The notes beneath the pieces are model-generated. The model worked only from the letters and a program-made list of their open reading frames with translations, was not told the origin of the DNA and made no database searches. The position numbers were made by a program, and so were the translations under genes. Positions 48,501-57,331 of a stretch of 64,000 nt of DNA are shown here, one piece after another. Each line of letters begins with the position of its first letter. The first letter of the stretch is position 1. This DNA is from Phoronis australis (Eukaryota > Phoronida > Phoronidae), in assembly GCA_002633005.1 (NCBI GenBank), contig NMRA01000032.1, forward strand, positions 124,001-188,000. Reading direction: 5' to 3'.

Positions 48501-50292
48501 ACGTTTTTTTTATCGTCGAGGTATTAGAGAATACCTGGTTTCACGAGTACAACTCGAACGCACTAGAATCGATGGAAGGACACGCCCCTTGTCAGATCCT
48601 ACAAAGAGAGTGTCCCTCATACTACGAGGCACATCACGGGTCTGAAACTTCTTGCGAGCAAGGAACATTCACTGATAATAACCATGGCGTCGCTCTGACA
48701 AGACAAGGAGGTGCAGTCAAACGTCATCAAAGAGTAATTGTCACAGAACTGATTATTCTACAAAGTCTGTGCAATTACTACACTAGCCTTTTCCTATGCA
48801 AGCGCTGATTCCAAAATCTGGGCTTGCTATGGCCATGAACACATACACCGGTCAATGATTTTGGAGAAGTGGAGTGAAAATATAGAGACCGAACTTGTTG
48901 GAGCCAAGATTGCCGATGCTCTGGAATGTTCTAATTGTCAGTTCATACCGCCAAGGCCTCAGACAATGGGGCTGAGTGATGTAACGGAGGCCAACCACTG
49001 GTAAATAATGTGGGCCAGATCTGCTCCTGGAGGAATGCCCAAGAGACCGATGGCTTTGACCAGTACGCCATCTCATTGAAGGATTTGAATTAAATCTTTC
49101 ATGTGAAGGCCGCCACAGCCTGGGACTAGAAATGGGTTGAGAATACGAAGCGCAAGTTACGAAGATTCATGGATACTTCTCTCTTAATTCGCGACAAATT
49201 TAGATCTACATTAAAAAAGTGTATAACAAACGTTAACTCAGGCCGCAGAAGGAATTGTCACTCAGACATTCCGCAGGAGCTCATCTGACGCACAACACCC
49301 CCCCACTTAAGGAACCTTTATCTATTGTACCTCATAATCCATGTACACCCTGTCCATGGTTGTGAGTGACTACTAGGAGCCCTTACGGTATATATCGATG
49401 GGGAGTGGTATGAGTTCCGTCCTGTGATAACTGTTTGGTGGTCAGCTCTTTATTACCTTAATTGCAAACTGGTCCAGCTCCTGATAGTCATCAATGTTGA
49501 ACACTTCTTTCTTCAGGCTCGGTGTTGGGAATGGATGAGGCATCAAGTTCTCGTCAAGTTCCACTTCTAAGTTGCGCGCCGTGTGCACGTTCTGTCGCTC
49601 TTGAAGGACAATGTGTGTGGGGAATTCATATGGCTTAGGCAGCTTCTGACTGACTATGAACGGGTTTTTCACCTTGGCCGCCTTGGGCACTCGTGTGGTC
49701 AGTGCTAGGCGGTTCGCCTTGAACGATAAGTAGAGGTGTGTGTAGACATGATGCATAATTGCATGCACATCCCAACTCAAGAGAATTCCAAAGTTTCAAC
49801 CAGATCAAGTGCAATTTGAGTTGGATGAATTACATGAATTTACGTTTTACTGGATATGTTTCAAAAACTAAGCAAACGTAATACACTGGAGAGCATTTGG
49901 TAATTAAAATTGCTAATTCTCCTAACATTAAGCGAAGAATACACGGTCACTCAGCCTTCGTTGTCACTCCTTCTTCAAGCTCGCCCGTTCACGACAGCTT
50001 GTAAACAAAGCCGCAGAAACTGAGCATAGTACACTGTAGACTGCTGTGGTAACTACAATAGCGTTCTGTTTTGTTGTTTTGTAGTGTAAAAATAACAGTA
50101 GTAATATCCAGTTGAATTCAGTCGAAAACTTTTATTTATATGACACATTACCGATAAATCAACAGGATTTGTCTGCCTACAATCCGGGACCGAAGTCAAA
50201 GCCAAAAACGCATCAAAGTTGGTCAATTTAGTCATACCGTTATTATGAATGGCAGTCACTACTGGGTGAAACGGGGGTAAACCGAAAATTGG
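39244..50292 (-). CDS. KY/hillarin-like (transglutaminase-fold pseudoenzyme) + coiled coil + dynein-stalk-like protein
   Basis: About 1,396 residues from ten exons; 5' end unresolved. Residues 120-360 match the KY/hillarin family: DDYQELDQFAIK, ELAHYLTQKAQTEMEKVRVL, EFYFLTDPVEFIYTHLPED and WQLLARQVTLEEF. In this family the core is a papain-like Cys-His-Asp triad. Here the Cys position is Thr (NGVTSYY), the His position is Gly (IGGWLAV) and the Asp remains (RLID). Residues 360-805 hold repeated beta-rich modules of the kind that follow the KY core. Residues 808-1131 are one long coiled coil, and a helical stretch follows. The last two exons (ELMEIRGLRDPPACVRDVVV, then DWSYSQKLLN ... SGAARLYQWV) resemble the distal stalk and microtubule-binding region of dynein heavy chains, with no AAA+ motor part. 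Role inferred: non-enzymatic, perhaps microtubule-linked, scaffold. The joins fit in phase throughout, but no transcript supports them. Confidence 0.8.
39535..43014. other. Intron of the KY-like gene with a minisatellite
   Basis: 3.5-kb intron joining the two dynein-like exons. Apart from the 28-bp array at 40821-41078 nothing is recognised. Confidence 0.6.
40821..41078. repeat. 28-bp minisatellite, about 9 units
   Basis: Unit CTCAGCTGTTGCAACTTGTT plus CAACACAT. Units at the left end diverge (CTCAACTGTT, AATTCGTT) and the middle ones are almost identical. One unit is one base short. Because 28 is not a multiple of three and the unit has no stop in any plus frame, three overlapping open frames result. 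All are artefacts of the repeat. Confidence 0.95.
43015..43188 (-). CDS. KY-like gene exon: dynein-stalk-like segment 1
   Basis: 58 whole codons: ANALIESLQRINNLNKELMK, ASEAELMEIRGLRDPPACVR and DVVVATLLLLSEGE. In dynein heavy chains the coiled-coil stalk enters the microtubule-binding domain through a similar E-I/L-k-...-PP-x-x-V ... LL pattern. Acceptor GATTTCAG, donor GTGAGT. Confidence 0.85.
43374..43480 (-). CDS. KY-like gene exon: helical region
   Basis: ELLHAMDQKSPEVIQKCVVI then LEKSEFKEQFNLELLE. Acceptor AATGTTTCCAG, donor GTAAGT. The first two bases complete a Glu codon from the previous exon. Confidence 0.82.
44107..44271 (-). CDS. KY-like gene exon: helical region
   Basis: EEFVVLRRALEVATKLGDET, AIKQAMIEHRKHKVPDLGEC and AEKVLILLKTLN: amphipathic helices in pairs. 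Acceptor GCTGTCTCAG, donor GTAGGG. Confidence 0.85.
44393..44453 (-). CDS. KY-like gene exon: short linker
   Basis: 61 bases, LHTLDDLRDKMDLGGIQIST plus one base. Acceptor ATGAAACAG, donor GTAAGT. Too short to show as a reading frame on its own, but both splice signals and phases fit. Confidence 0.75.
44613..45584 (-). CDS. KY-like gene exon: long coiled coil
   Basis: 324 whole codons between ATTTTAAG and GTCAGT. Almost all of it is charged heptad sequence without Pro, such as HKELETKLNKLEEVLEQQRQ and VGRRIKKLREIERDRIKIHE. One short break occurs near HIPESAQLFD. Phases on both sides join it to the KY exon and to the helical exons. Confidence 0.9.
45914..47696 (-). CDS. KY-like gene exon: rest of core and beta-rich modules
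   Basis: 1,783 bases, fully open, phase 1 in and 0 out. It starts AANVISVRIEGIVKGVNYSP and contains GGWLAVLIDNIWRLIDPHW, where the His column is Gly and the Asp is kept. EFYFLTDPVEFIYTHLPEDP and WQLLARQVTLEEF follow. Three or more modules with repeated FPKVGLYKLELYG, CPREGMYGFGIYA and FRDIGQYHLKLHG come next, a pattern typical of hillarin/KY C-terminal modules. Donor GTAAAC at 45913; the open frame beyond it is intron. Confidence 0.93.
47943..48178 (-). CDS. KY-like gene exon: core with Cys-to-Thr change
   Basis: TPMEHARKSYEELAHYLTQK, then EMEKVRVLFRWVTAQDLSKY. KIQNGVTSYYDTLLSELF is where the nucleophile Cys normally lies in a C-x-GY-x-x-LF pattern. Counting back from the following AANV, the Cys column is Thr with no gap. 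Acceptor TTTTGTAG, donor GTGAGT. Confidence 0.9.
48179..49456. other. Intron of the KY-like gene
   Basis: No exon recognised on the minus strand. The plus frame 48365-48808 (147 residues) has no domain, no clear ATG and no neighbour. Confidence 0.4.
49457..49717 (-). CDS. KY-like gene exon: linker to KY domain start
   Basis: 87 whole codons. Pro/Lys-rich linker (TRVPKAAKVKNPFIVSQKLP), then EVFNIDDYQELDQFAIK, the usual opening of KY-type transglutaminase-like domains. Donor GTAATA. The acceptor (TTATCGTTCAAG) is weak, so the left border may be wrong. Confidence 0.75.
50152..50292 (-). CDS. Probable N-terminal exon of the KY-like gene
   Basis: 47 whole codons between TTTATTTATTGTAG and GTAATG, in the phase the next exon needs. 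Reads PIFGLPPFHPVVTAIHNNG then MTKLTNFDAFLALT. If it is a first exon, the ATG at 50235 would be the start. No family match. Confidence 0.45.
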
Positions 50293-50374
50293 CTACAATA
50301 AATAAATATCTATGAAATACAGAAAACCAGGAAAACAGGTGTTTAGAATACAATCTCAAATATCGTCTGCTCAC

Positions 50375-50444
50375 CTGCCATTCCACGGAAATAAAAGCTA
50401 ACTTTGATTTGGGGTTCAGCTTTGACGAATTCGAATGGGTAGAA
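50375..50444 (-). CDS. Uncertain upstream exon of the KY-like gene
   Basis: A 70-base open stretch between CCAAATTCAG and GTGAGC. One frame (FYPFEFVKAEPQIKVSFYF) looks protein-like but does not match the phase of the next exon. Another frame does match. It could equally be chance. Confidence 0.2.
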
Positions 50445-53400
50445 CTGAATTTGGAAGAAATGTCACAGCTTCAGGTAGCCAGTGAGAGATATGTGGACCA
50501 AGTTGACGAAGTTCATAGAATCGAAAAGAAATGAAAACAACAAGAAAAACGCGAGTGACTGTTGAAACCTGGCTTTTCGGTGTCGTTGTGTTCATACGGG
50601 TATTGGCCAAACAGGAAGTAATTAAAGGAGAATGCCACCAAAATCAACGTATTTTGTATCAATTTAGATCGAGTAGTTCCACTCGACAACAGCAAGTTCA
50701 ACTATTTTATCTGAAATTAACCAATGAAGTCATTAGCTTATAACACAATCTGTTCATCAGTTCACAACGCGCTTACTGGTGTCACTTTATCGCTTGACTT
50801 CATCGCTTTACACCAATAAATCATCAAAATTCAATGCAAAACCCTTAAAATACATTCCGTTTTTACACACACGACTTGTTTTATTTCGCTGTTACGGATT
50901 CGTAGAAATTTTGAACGTTCCGTAGCCTACAGATTTCGGTAGGCCAACTTCAGTAGGCCTACTGAGGTCTGTCGCGGGAAGTTTGGATCTGTTCGGTGAT
51001 AAATTAGAATTATTTTTCCGTGAAATACAGACAGGAGAGTATATCCGTGTATTGTAATATTTGGTTAGTAGTGCTTTATCGGTTCTAAAGAAACAAAACG
51101 CTCGTTGTAACCCAGTGGCTCGGACCCCGATTAGGCCTGTCGCCGGCGACCCCCCATCTCGAACATAAATCAGCCGGGTTAGTTGGCTGCCAAAGTTGAA
51201 AATTAAACTCCCAGTCACGAAATGACTGGACTAGTGACTCAAAGAAATAATGTGCACGTGAATATTCTGGCAAAACGCCGCAAAATTGCAAATCTACTTA
51301 TCTGCCGAGGCCGCGAAGCCCCTTAGTTCCAAAAACCGTAGCGGGCAAAAGGTGTACAATAACAATGATTTGAATAATGTATATACATGTCGTATATATC
51401 TAAATAAGGATTTCATTAACGTCTGACCAAAGCATTCAAAAGCAATTTATTGTTTCAAAGTAGCTTTCTGTCTGCAAACACTGAATTAACGAGTTAGTTT
51501 TAGTGCATCTGAAGCCGGTAACGCAGTGTGGTATATTCATTGTTGGTTTCTCAAAACATTTGCACTCACGAACACTCCAAAGGCATTGTAAATTGTATCT
51601 ACTAAGGCAGTTTTAAGAGACACTTTGTTTCAGTTATATTCAACATTGGTTAGAGCGAGAATAATTCCACACTTGGTATTAACGGCATGCTTTTCATTCT
51701 TAACTGCCGCGAACGACTTCCCAAGCATTTCGGATTCTCGAGAAAATCAGAAAAGCGATATACCCGATTTTCTCGCAGCTTCATGGTTCGTCACAATTAA
51801 GCGGGAACGATACGTGGCACACACTCAGCTGAAGAACCACTGACGTCGCCGCGTCGTGTACTCACCTTCCTCACAGGTTAACACAACGCTTACCTCTAGG
51901 CGAGGTGTGATCTACCGTATGCGAGGTGATGTGGATATAGACCGATTAAGATGGTAAAAACAACGAAATGAATCGGGTGGCATTCTCCTTTAAGACTCAA
52001 CGATGATCTTAGTATGTGGTATCAATAAGTTTGCTGCCGTGAGTATTTTCACGCGGCCTTCGGCCTCATGAGAATGCTCACACCGCACATCAACCTCGGC
52101 TAATAACACACTCATATAAAACACGTGTAGTTTAACGTATATTTAGTCTCTTTTTCTGCACAGAATTCAAGCGAATCGCTTCACCTCTTCACTTATAGTT
52201 TATTTTGATAAAATCACCTCGCCGCGTATAATAGTAGTGACACGTTGCAAGAAGGGTGTCTCTTCTTTTAAAATTCTGCCTGTGTACAACCCTCAACGTT
52301 AACCTACCTGGGCTTTCGCCGGAGCGATTTCCAGCTTCATTTTGGAAAATTTGCAGCCCATTTTTGTCACGGCATGTTTTCAGCTAGGAACTTAGCTATA
52401 GTGGCGAAGACTTCCGTTATGTGAAAATGATCTCTCATCGGAGAGCAAAACAAGCATCAAATCCGGTTGTATTGAACATTCTGCTGTTTTAATTCACTTG
52501 AAACATCAGCCACACTATTGTCCCTGTTGAAAATCAACCCATATTTTTTTGTAAAAACTAAACGATATACGCACACTTTAGATCACGTTCTTTGCTGAAA
52601 TCACACTCAATCTCACGATTGTTGATGCTGATATCGCAAATAGGTTATTCAGGCTTGATCACGAAATGACGGCAAGGACCTTAGATGATATCGAATGAAG
52701 CCTATTCACTCTGACGCTCATTTAGTACGGATCCAAAATGGGCAGCACGAACGATATATGGAGCACTGACCGTCAAAGAAGACGCACGGACACAAATTGT
52801 CAAAGCGGCCACAATTGTCTCACCTTCTGAACTATGACATTTTCTAGTCATCACGGGTGGTTGAAATTATCACAATTGGTCCAGTCTAACAAGGTTTCCT
52901 TGTGCCAATTTGGGCCTGAGTGGGGCATACACAAGACACCGACCCCGAGATATTAAGACCGGGCTGAGACCAGAAGCACGACGTTACCGTAGTTGAGACT
53001 TTTTTGATTTCATCATCGCGCCACCATGAAGTTAGAGTATGCATCGTAACGTAGAACGATCGTAATAAGTACACCCAGAACATGTACTTGCTGTAAACAA
53101 AAGACCATTCTGAAAACAGTCAATGGGTACGCGCCGAATACTACAGATATTGTTTTATTTACCTGTTTCAGTTTTCAGAAACTCCCTACGCCGTTATCCT
53201 TGAGACGACGAAAGTCACCTAAACAAAGTTGAAGCGAGTATCGTAGGCCCCTAGATATCACTGACCTCATCCCCATCCCCATCCAAAGCTCTAGCGTAAA
53301 GTAACAAGAGTATGACGTACATGTGTTGCAGCTGCTTCTGCTTGTGACGCACGCATTATTTACGTGTTGTTCGGGACATACATGTATGTCGAAATATGAC

Positions 53401-53802
53401 TGCCTAGAAATCGGACCTGACATTCTAGGTTAATGCTCTGGAGGGGGGTCCAGGGCAGTTGGGTCATGCCCCTTGCATGGTTGCGCCCGTATTTTATGTT
53501 GGAAATCCCCTGTACTAGGCTGAACAGATTTTGAAATCAACCAATTACCACCAGAATTGAGGGGCAATGGAGATAGGTAATGTTAAGAGAGGTGGGAGCT
53601 ATTGTGGACCAAAACTTGCAGATCAAGTTCCCGATTATTTAGCATTCTCACAATGGATTTTGTATACTGGTGAAAAAAAGTTAATACCGAAAGTACTGTA
53701 TGTGCTTCCCACTTAAGTGTATTTTTACATTATAAGACTCGCTGTGGTGGCGGATTGATAAACTGATGTACATACTCTCCGGCAACACTTGGGCGTCCAT
53801 TT
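50445..53802. other. Flank of the KY-like gene
   Basis: Should hold the 5' end and promoter of the KY-like gene, but none can be pointed to. Frames here are short and unconvincing. Confidence 0.35.
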
Positions 53803-53967
53803 TTACCGTAATCGTTCGGGTTAACGCCCATGCTCAGTTAACCGCCCATCCCCGACTTTAGGTGGATTTTCGATTTAACCGCCCACTGCTCGGTTAACCG
53901 CCCTCCCCCGATTTTTTGGATTCGCCCATTTAACCGCCCAGGGCGTTAACCCGAACGATTACGGTAA
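53803..53967. mobile_element. 165-bp MITE with perfect 27-bp terminal inverted repeats
   Basis: Left end TTACCGTAATCGTTCGGGTT then AACGCCC (53803-53829). The right end 53941-53967 is its exact reverse complement. The interior is built from repeats of GGTTAACCGCCC-like words, so most of the element can fold back. No coding capacity. No clear target duplication beyond the flanking T/A. Confidence 0.88.
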
Positions 53968-54779
53968 GTCTACCACAAAACCACAGAACACATAAACACG
54001 CATGTTTATTTCCTGAAATAACTTCCACTCATCTGACCACAACTGCTTTATTTTCGTTATATAAAGGAATACAATTCTCTCACTTTTGTGAATAAGCCAT
54101 ACAATACGACTACCGTTATTTCACTTCCTGGCATGACGGGAAGCAGTGAACAAGCTGGATAACTCCCATGAAAAAACAGTCAATGTCAAATTAAGTCAAA
54201 CATTTCTAATTAAAGCAGATTCGGGACTTTTGCTAAGCCTAAAATGCTGTTCAAGCCCAGTCCTGAAATACACGGAGTGTTTATAAAATATATATACTTA
54301 AAAAATAACTCAAATCTATTTGGTAAATGGAAATGAAAAATAAAAATGGTTGTCACTGAAACACAAGCATGATAAGAATAAGTCCCATAGAACAGATTAC
54401 GCCATCTAGTGTAGGTGACAACATACCCTCCACTTACTATTATTACTAAACGCATTTGCCAACAGAACCCATGATTCACCAAACAAAAAAGTCGAGAAAA
54501 TGTAAAATTAAACAAATCTTCCCTAGATCATGGACACCTACCAAGCATTTGAAGGAAATCAGTTGATCACACAACCTCTTCTCATAACTGTCTAGGGTCT
54601 ATGGAACACAACTGGAGTATCACAGACTTTAACAAGAGCTTCATGTATCTAGTTCAAAACATCAGCTTCGGTGCAAGTTAAAAAACCTAAGACTCTGGAA
54701 TAAATAACAAGAGCAAAGCGGAGCGTTGAAATGCGCCCACAAATGCATTGCAAATGGTGTGCTTTTACGGTTATTTATT
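53968..54779. other. Spacer before the repeat array
   Basis: A/T-rich; no gene. One CGCCATCTAGTG word at about 54401 resembles the core of the array that follows. Confidence 0.35.
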
Positions 54780-55960
54780 TGTATCATAAAAATGGCCACT
54801 AGATGGCACAAAACATACAATCCATTCAAAAACAGGAACATGCCATATTTCATAAAAAACTTTCAAGGAACTTAAGAGAAACAAAGGAAAACAGTGTAAC
54901 ATGAAATTGCCACTAGTGGGCACAGTGTCCGTTGGATCCGCCTGAAAGCCATCGTGGTCTGTTGTTATCTTCATATAAATACATTTACTAAATTTAGTAA
55001 AGATCCTGCAGTGGGTTTAGGCGATATAACCATGGGCGCAAAACAAAACTACCACTAGGAGGCGCTACAGTAGTCAGTCACCATCATCAAAGGTCGTCTT
55101 CACACTGAGAACATATACGTCAATTTTCAAATGATTTGGTTGATTCAGGGGTGGACGCCAAAAACAAGATTTGAAAACAGCAAAAATGGCCACAAGGTGG
55201 TGCAAAATACCTCGATTCCATCCAAAAACAGAAAGATAGCGTCATCACACCAATAGATACCTATATTTAAAATTTTATGACAATTTGGTGAGGATCTTTG
55301 AAGATACTGAGTTAAACGTAAAAAACTAAAATTGCCACTAGGGGGCAAAACAGTAGTTAGATCTGTCTGAAAGTCGTCGTCATCTACATTCAACATCATA
55401 TAAATACACTTGCTAAATTAAGTAACGATCTTGCGAACGGTTTAGGAGATACAGCCACAGGCGCAACAAAATCAAAGCTGCCACTAGGAGGCGCCACAGT
55501 AATTGAAATAGGAAAAGCATCGGCAACCATCCTCTTTATAGTAAGCACAGACATGCCAATATTTTCACAATCATCCTTTGAGCTGTTCTGTTGATAGAGG
55601 AGTAGACACAAAAAAGACTCGAAAACAGTAAAAATGGCCACTAGGTGGTGCAAACTAAGTCGAATCCATCCGAAAATGGGAGGATAGCGTCATCACACTA
55701 ATAGGTGCCTACATACCAAATTTCATGAAAATCCGTACAGGACTTTTAAAGATACGATGGTAAGCATAAAAAAATAAAATTGCCACTAGGGGGCACACCA
55801 GTAGTTGAATCTGTCCCAAAGTTCGCTTATGCCGTCTCATTCATGAATGGAATACATGTTCCAAATTTCATGAAACGGTTTTGGAGATAGAGCAGCGGAC
55901 GCCGGACTTACGCCGGACAGACGACGCCTGGACGGACGGAGATGACGGCATAATGCGTTC
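54780..55960. repeat. Higher-order repeat array with CCACTAG-GGC cores
   Basis: Three segment types follow one another as A-B-C-A-B-C-A-B with a period of about 395-450 bp. A starts AAAATGGCCACTAGGTGGTG, B AAATTGCCACTAGGGGGCA, C TGCCACTAGGAGGCGCCACA. The A segments share ATAGCGTCATCACAC; B segments share TCATATAAATACA. All eight cores point the same way. The array ends in a CGGACGCCGGAC-rich tail near 55890-55945. Copies have diverged unevenly, so it is not a young duplication. Confidence 0.85.
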
Positions 55961-57216
55961 ATATGTAAGTATGTGGGCGCATAAAAAATTGTCAACAGTG
56001 CGAATATAAGAATCAACGAGAAATTTACAAAGTAATAAAGCACAACAAGTTCTTTGGAATGGAAGGGTGATACAAAAAAACGTGAAAATAAACATTCACT
56101 GAGCTCAAACAACCCTAAGGTGTTTTTGAGGCACAAGAACGGTTTCAAAACTAAATCAAGCAAGTTTGAGTCACCGTTTCACAAGAAAAATTCAGGGACA
56201 CATTACAAAACTAGAAGACATACACTAATTGTTCATCTTATGAGCAGTATAATATGGTGGAAAAACTAAAAAAATAATTTGTTAGGAGTCTAAGCAATTG
56301 TTGACTTACTCCCTACTCCATACCTACATATAGGGCTAAAAAATTTAATTTACTTCAATATGAAATTGTCGCTTGGGATTGTCTACGCTTAAACTCTAAA
56401 CTCAGAGCATCAAACTGCGAAAATAGAGATAAAAGAATAAATCACAACTGTTATTATTCTATTCTAAAATATTGACCAGGCCTAATGAGTGCAATAGCTT
56501 CGAGAATATTCAAGTAAGATGAGGGGTTGTATCGGAGTTCCCCAGCCCACATATTACCCCATCCCCTGACCCCCAACCAACGTTACCCTGTCTCTGTGTT
56601 ACAAGTAACAAGTCCCAATGTTCCTCCGACACAATGTCCCCCTAAGCTTACTTTCCTCTGTACCCCCCACATGGTGTTTCCCCCAAAACGATGTTGTCCT
56701 GGACTTATTGCTTGATTAATGGCCTCATTCGTTTGCCAGTCCAAAAGTTGAAAATAAACAATGTTGAAAGCATTAACAAACTGGAATTATTTGCACCTGA
56801 TGTGCGACAAAACATCATCATTTAATGATAAGGGGCAGTTGGGCTCAGGACACATGGAGTGTGATAAGGAATAGCGGCACTGAGGACTCCAGTGTCAGAG
56901 CCTCATGATGGAGTAATATCAGTGGGAGGGGGATACAGGAGCCAGGGATAATCAGCATGACGCTATAGAGACCCCTCCCTAGCGTTTATGTCACAGTTGC
57001 CTCAATGAACTATCACTGCTATTGCCAAAATCCTTCTAATCAACCACGTAACTGTCCACACCCAGGTGAATGAAGAAAGTTCCGCGTCACTATTGTCGTT
57101 ACAAGTAACACTAACTATCTACACAATAAAGATTAAGGCAGCCCCCTTTGTATAGTTTTGAATTCTGACACAGCTGTCTCAAACTGTTGGCACTGGTATT
57201 ATTGTTATCCTGCTAA
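55961..57216. other. Downstream flank of the NCF2-like gene
   Basis: C/T-rich in places (ACCCCATCCCCTGACCCCCA at about 56555). I looked for a C-terminal SH3 exon on the minus strand and did not find one. Confidence 0.4.
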
Positions 57217-57331
57217 TCAACTACGTGAATACCCATGGAGATGAAGACAACTCCCATCACAGTCCTGACACAGTTGTCTCAAAGTGGCGTCGCTATCCAC
57301 CGAGTAGGGCTCACTGTCCTTGGGGTGATAC
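57217..57331 (-). CDS. NCF2-like: NCF2-like last exon: second half of PB1
   Basis: Completes the split Trp, then YHPKDSEPYSVDSDATLRQL and CQDCDGSCLHLHGYSRS, stop at 57217. Acceptor GTTTTGTAG. GTATTC within HGY is a poor alternative donor, the only hint of a further exon. Confidence 0.85.

Noticed and set aside
48365-48808. 147-codon plus-strand open frame
   Set aside because: Opens at a GTG, no recognisable domain, lies in an intron of the minus-strand gene, and has no splice or promoter context.
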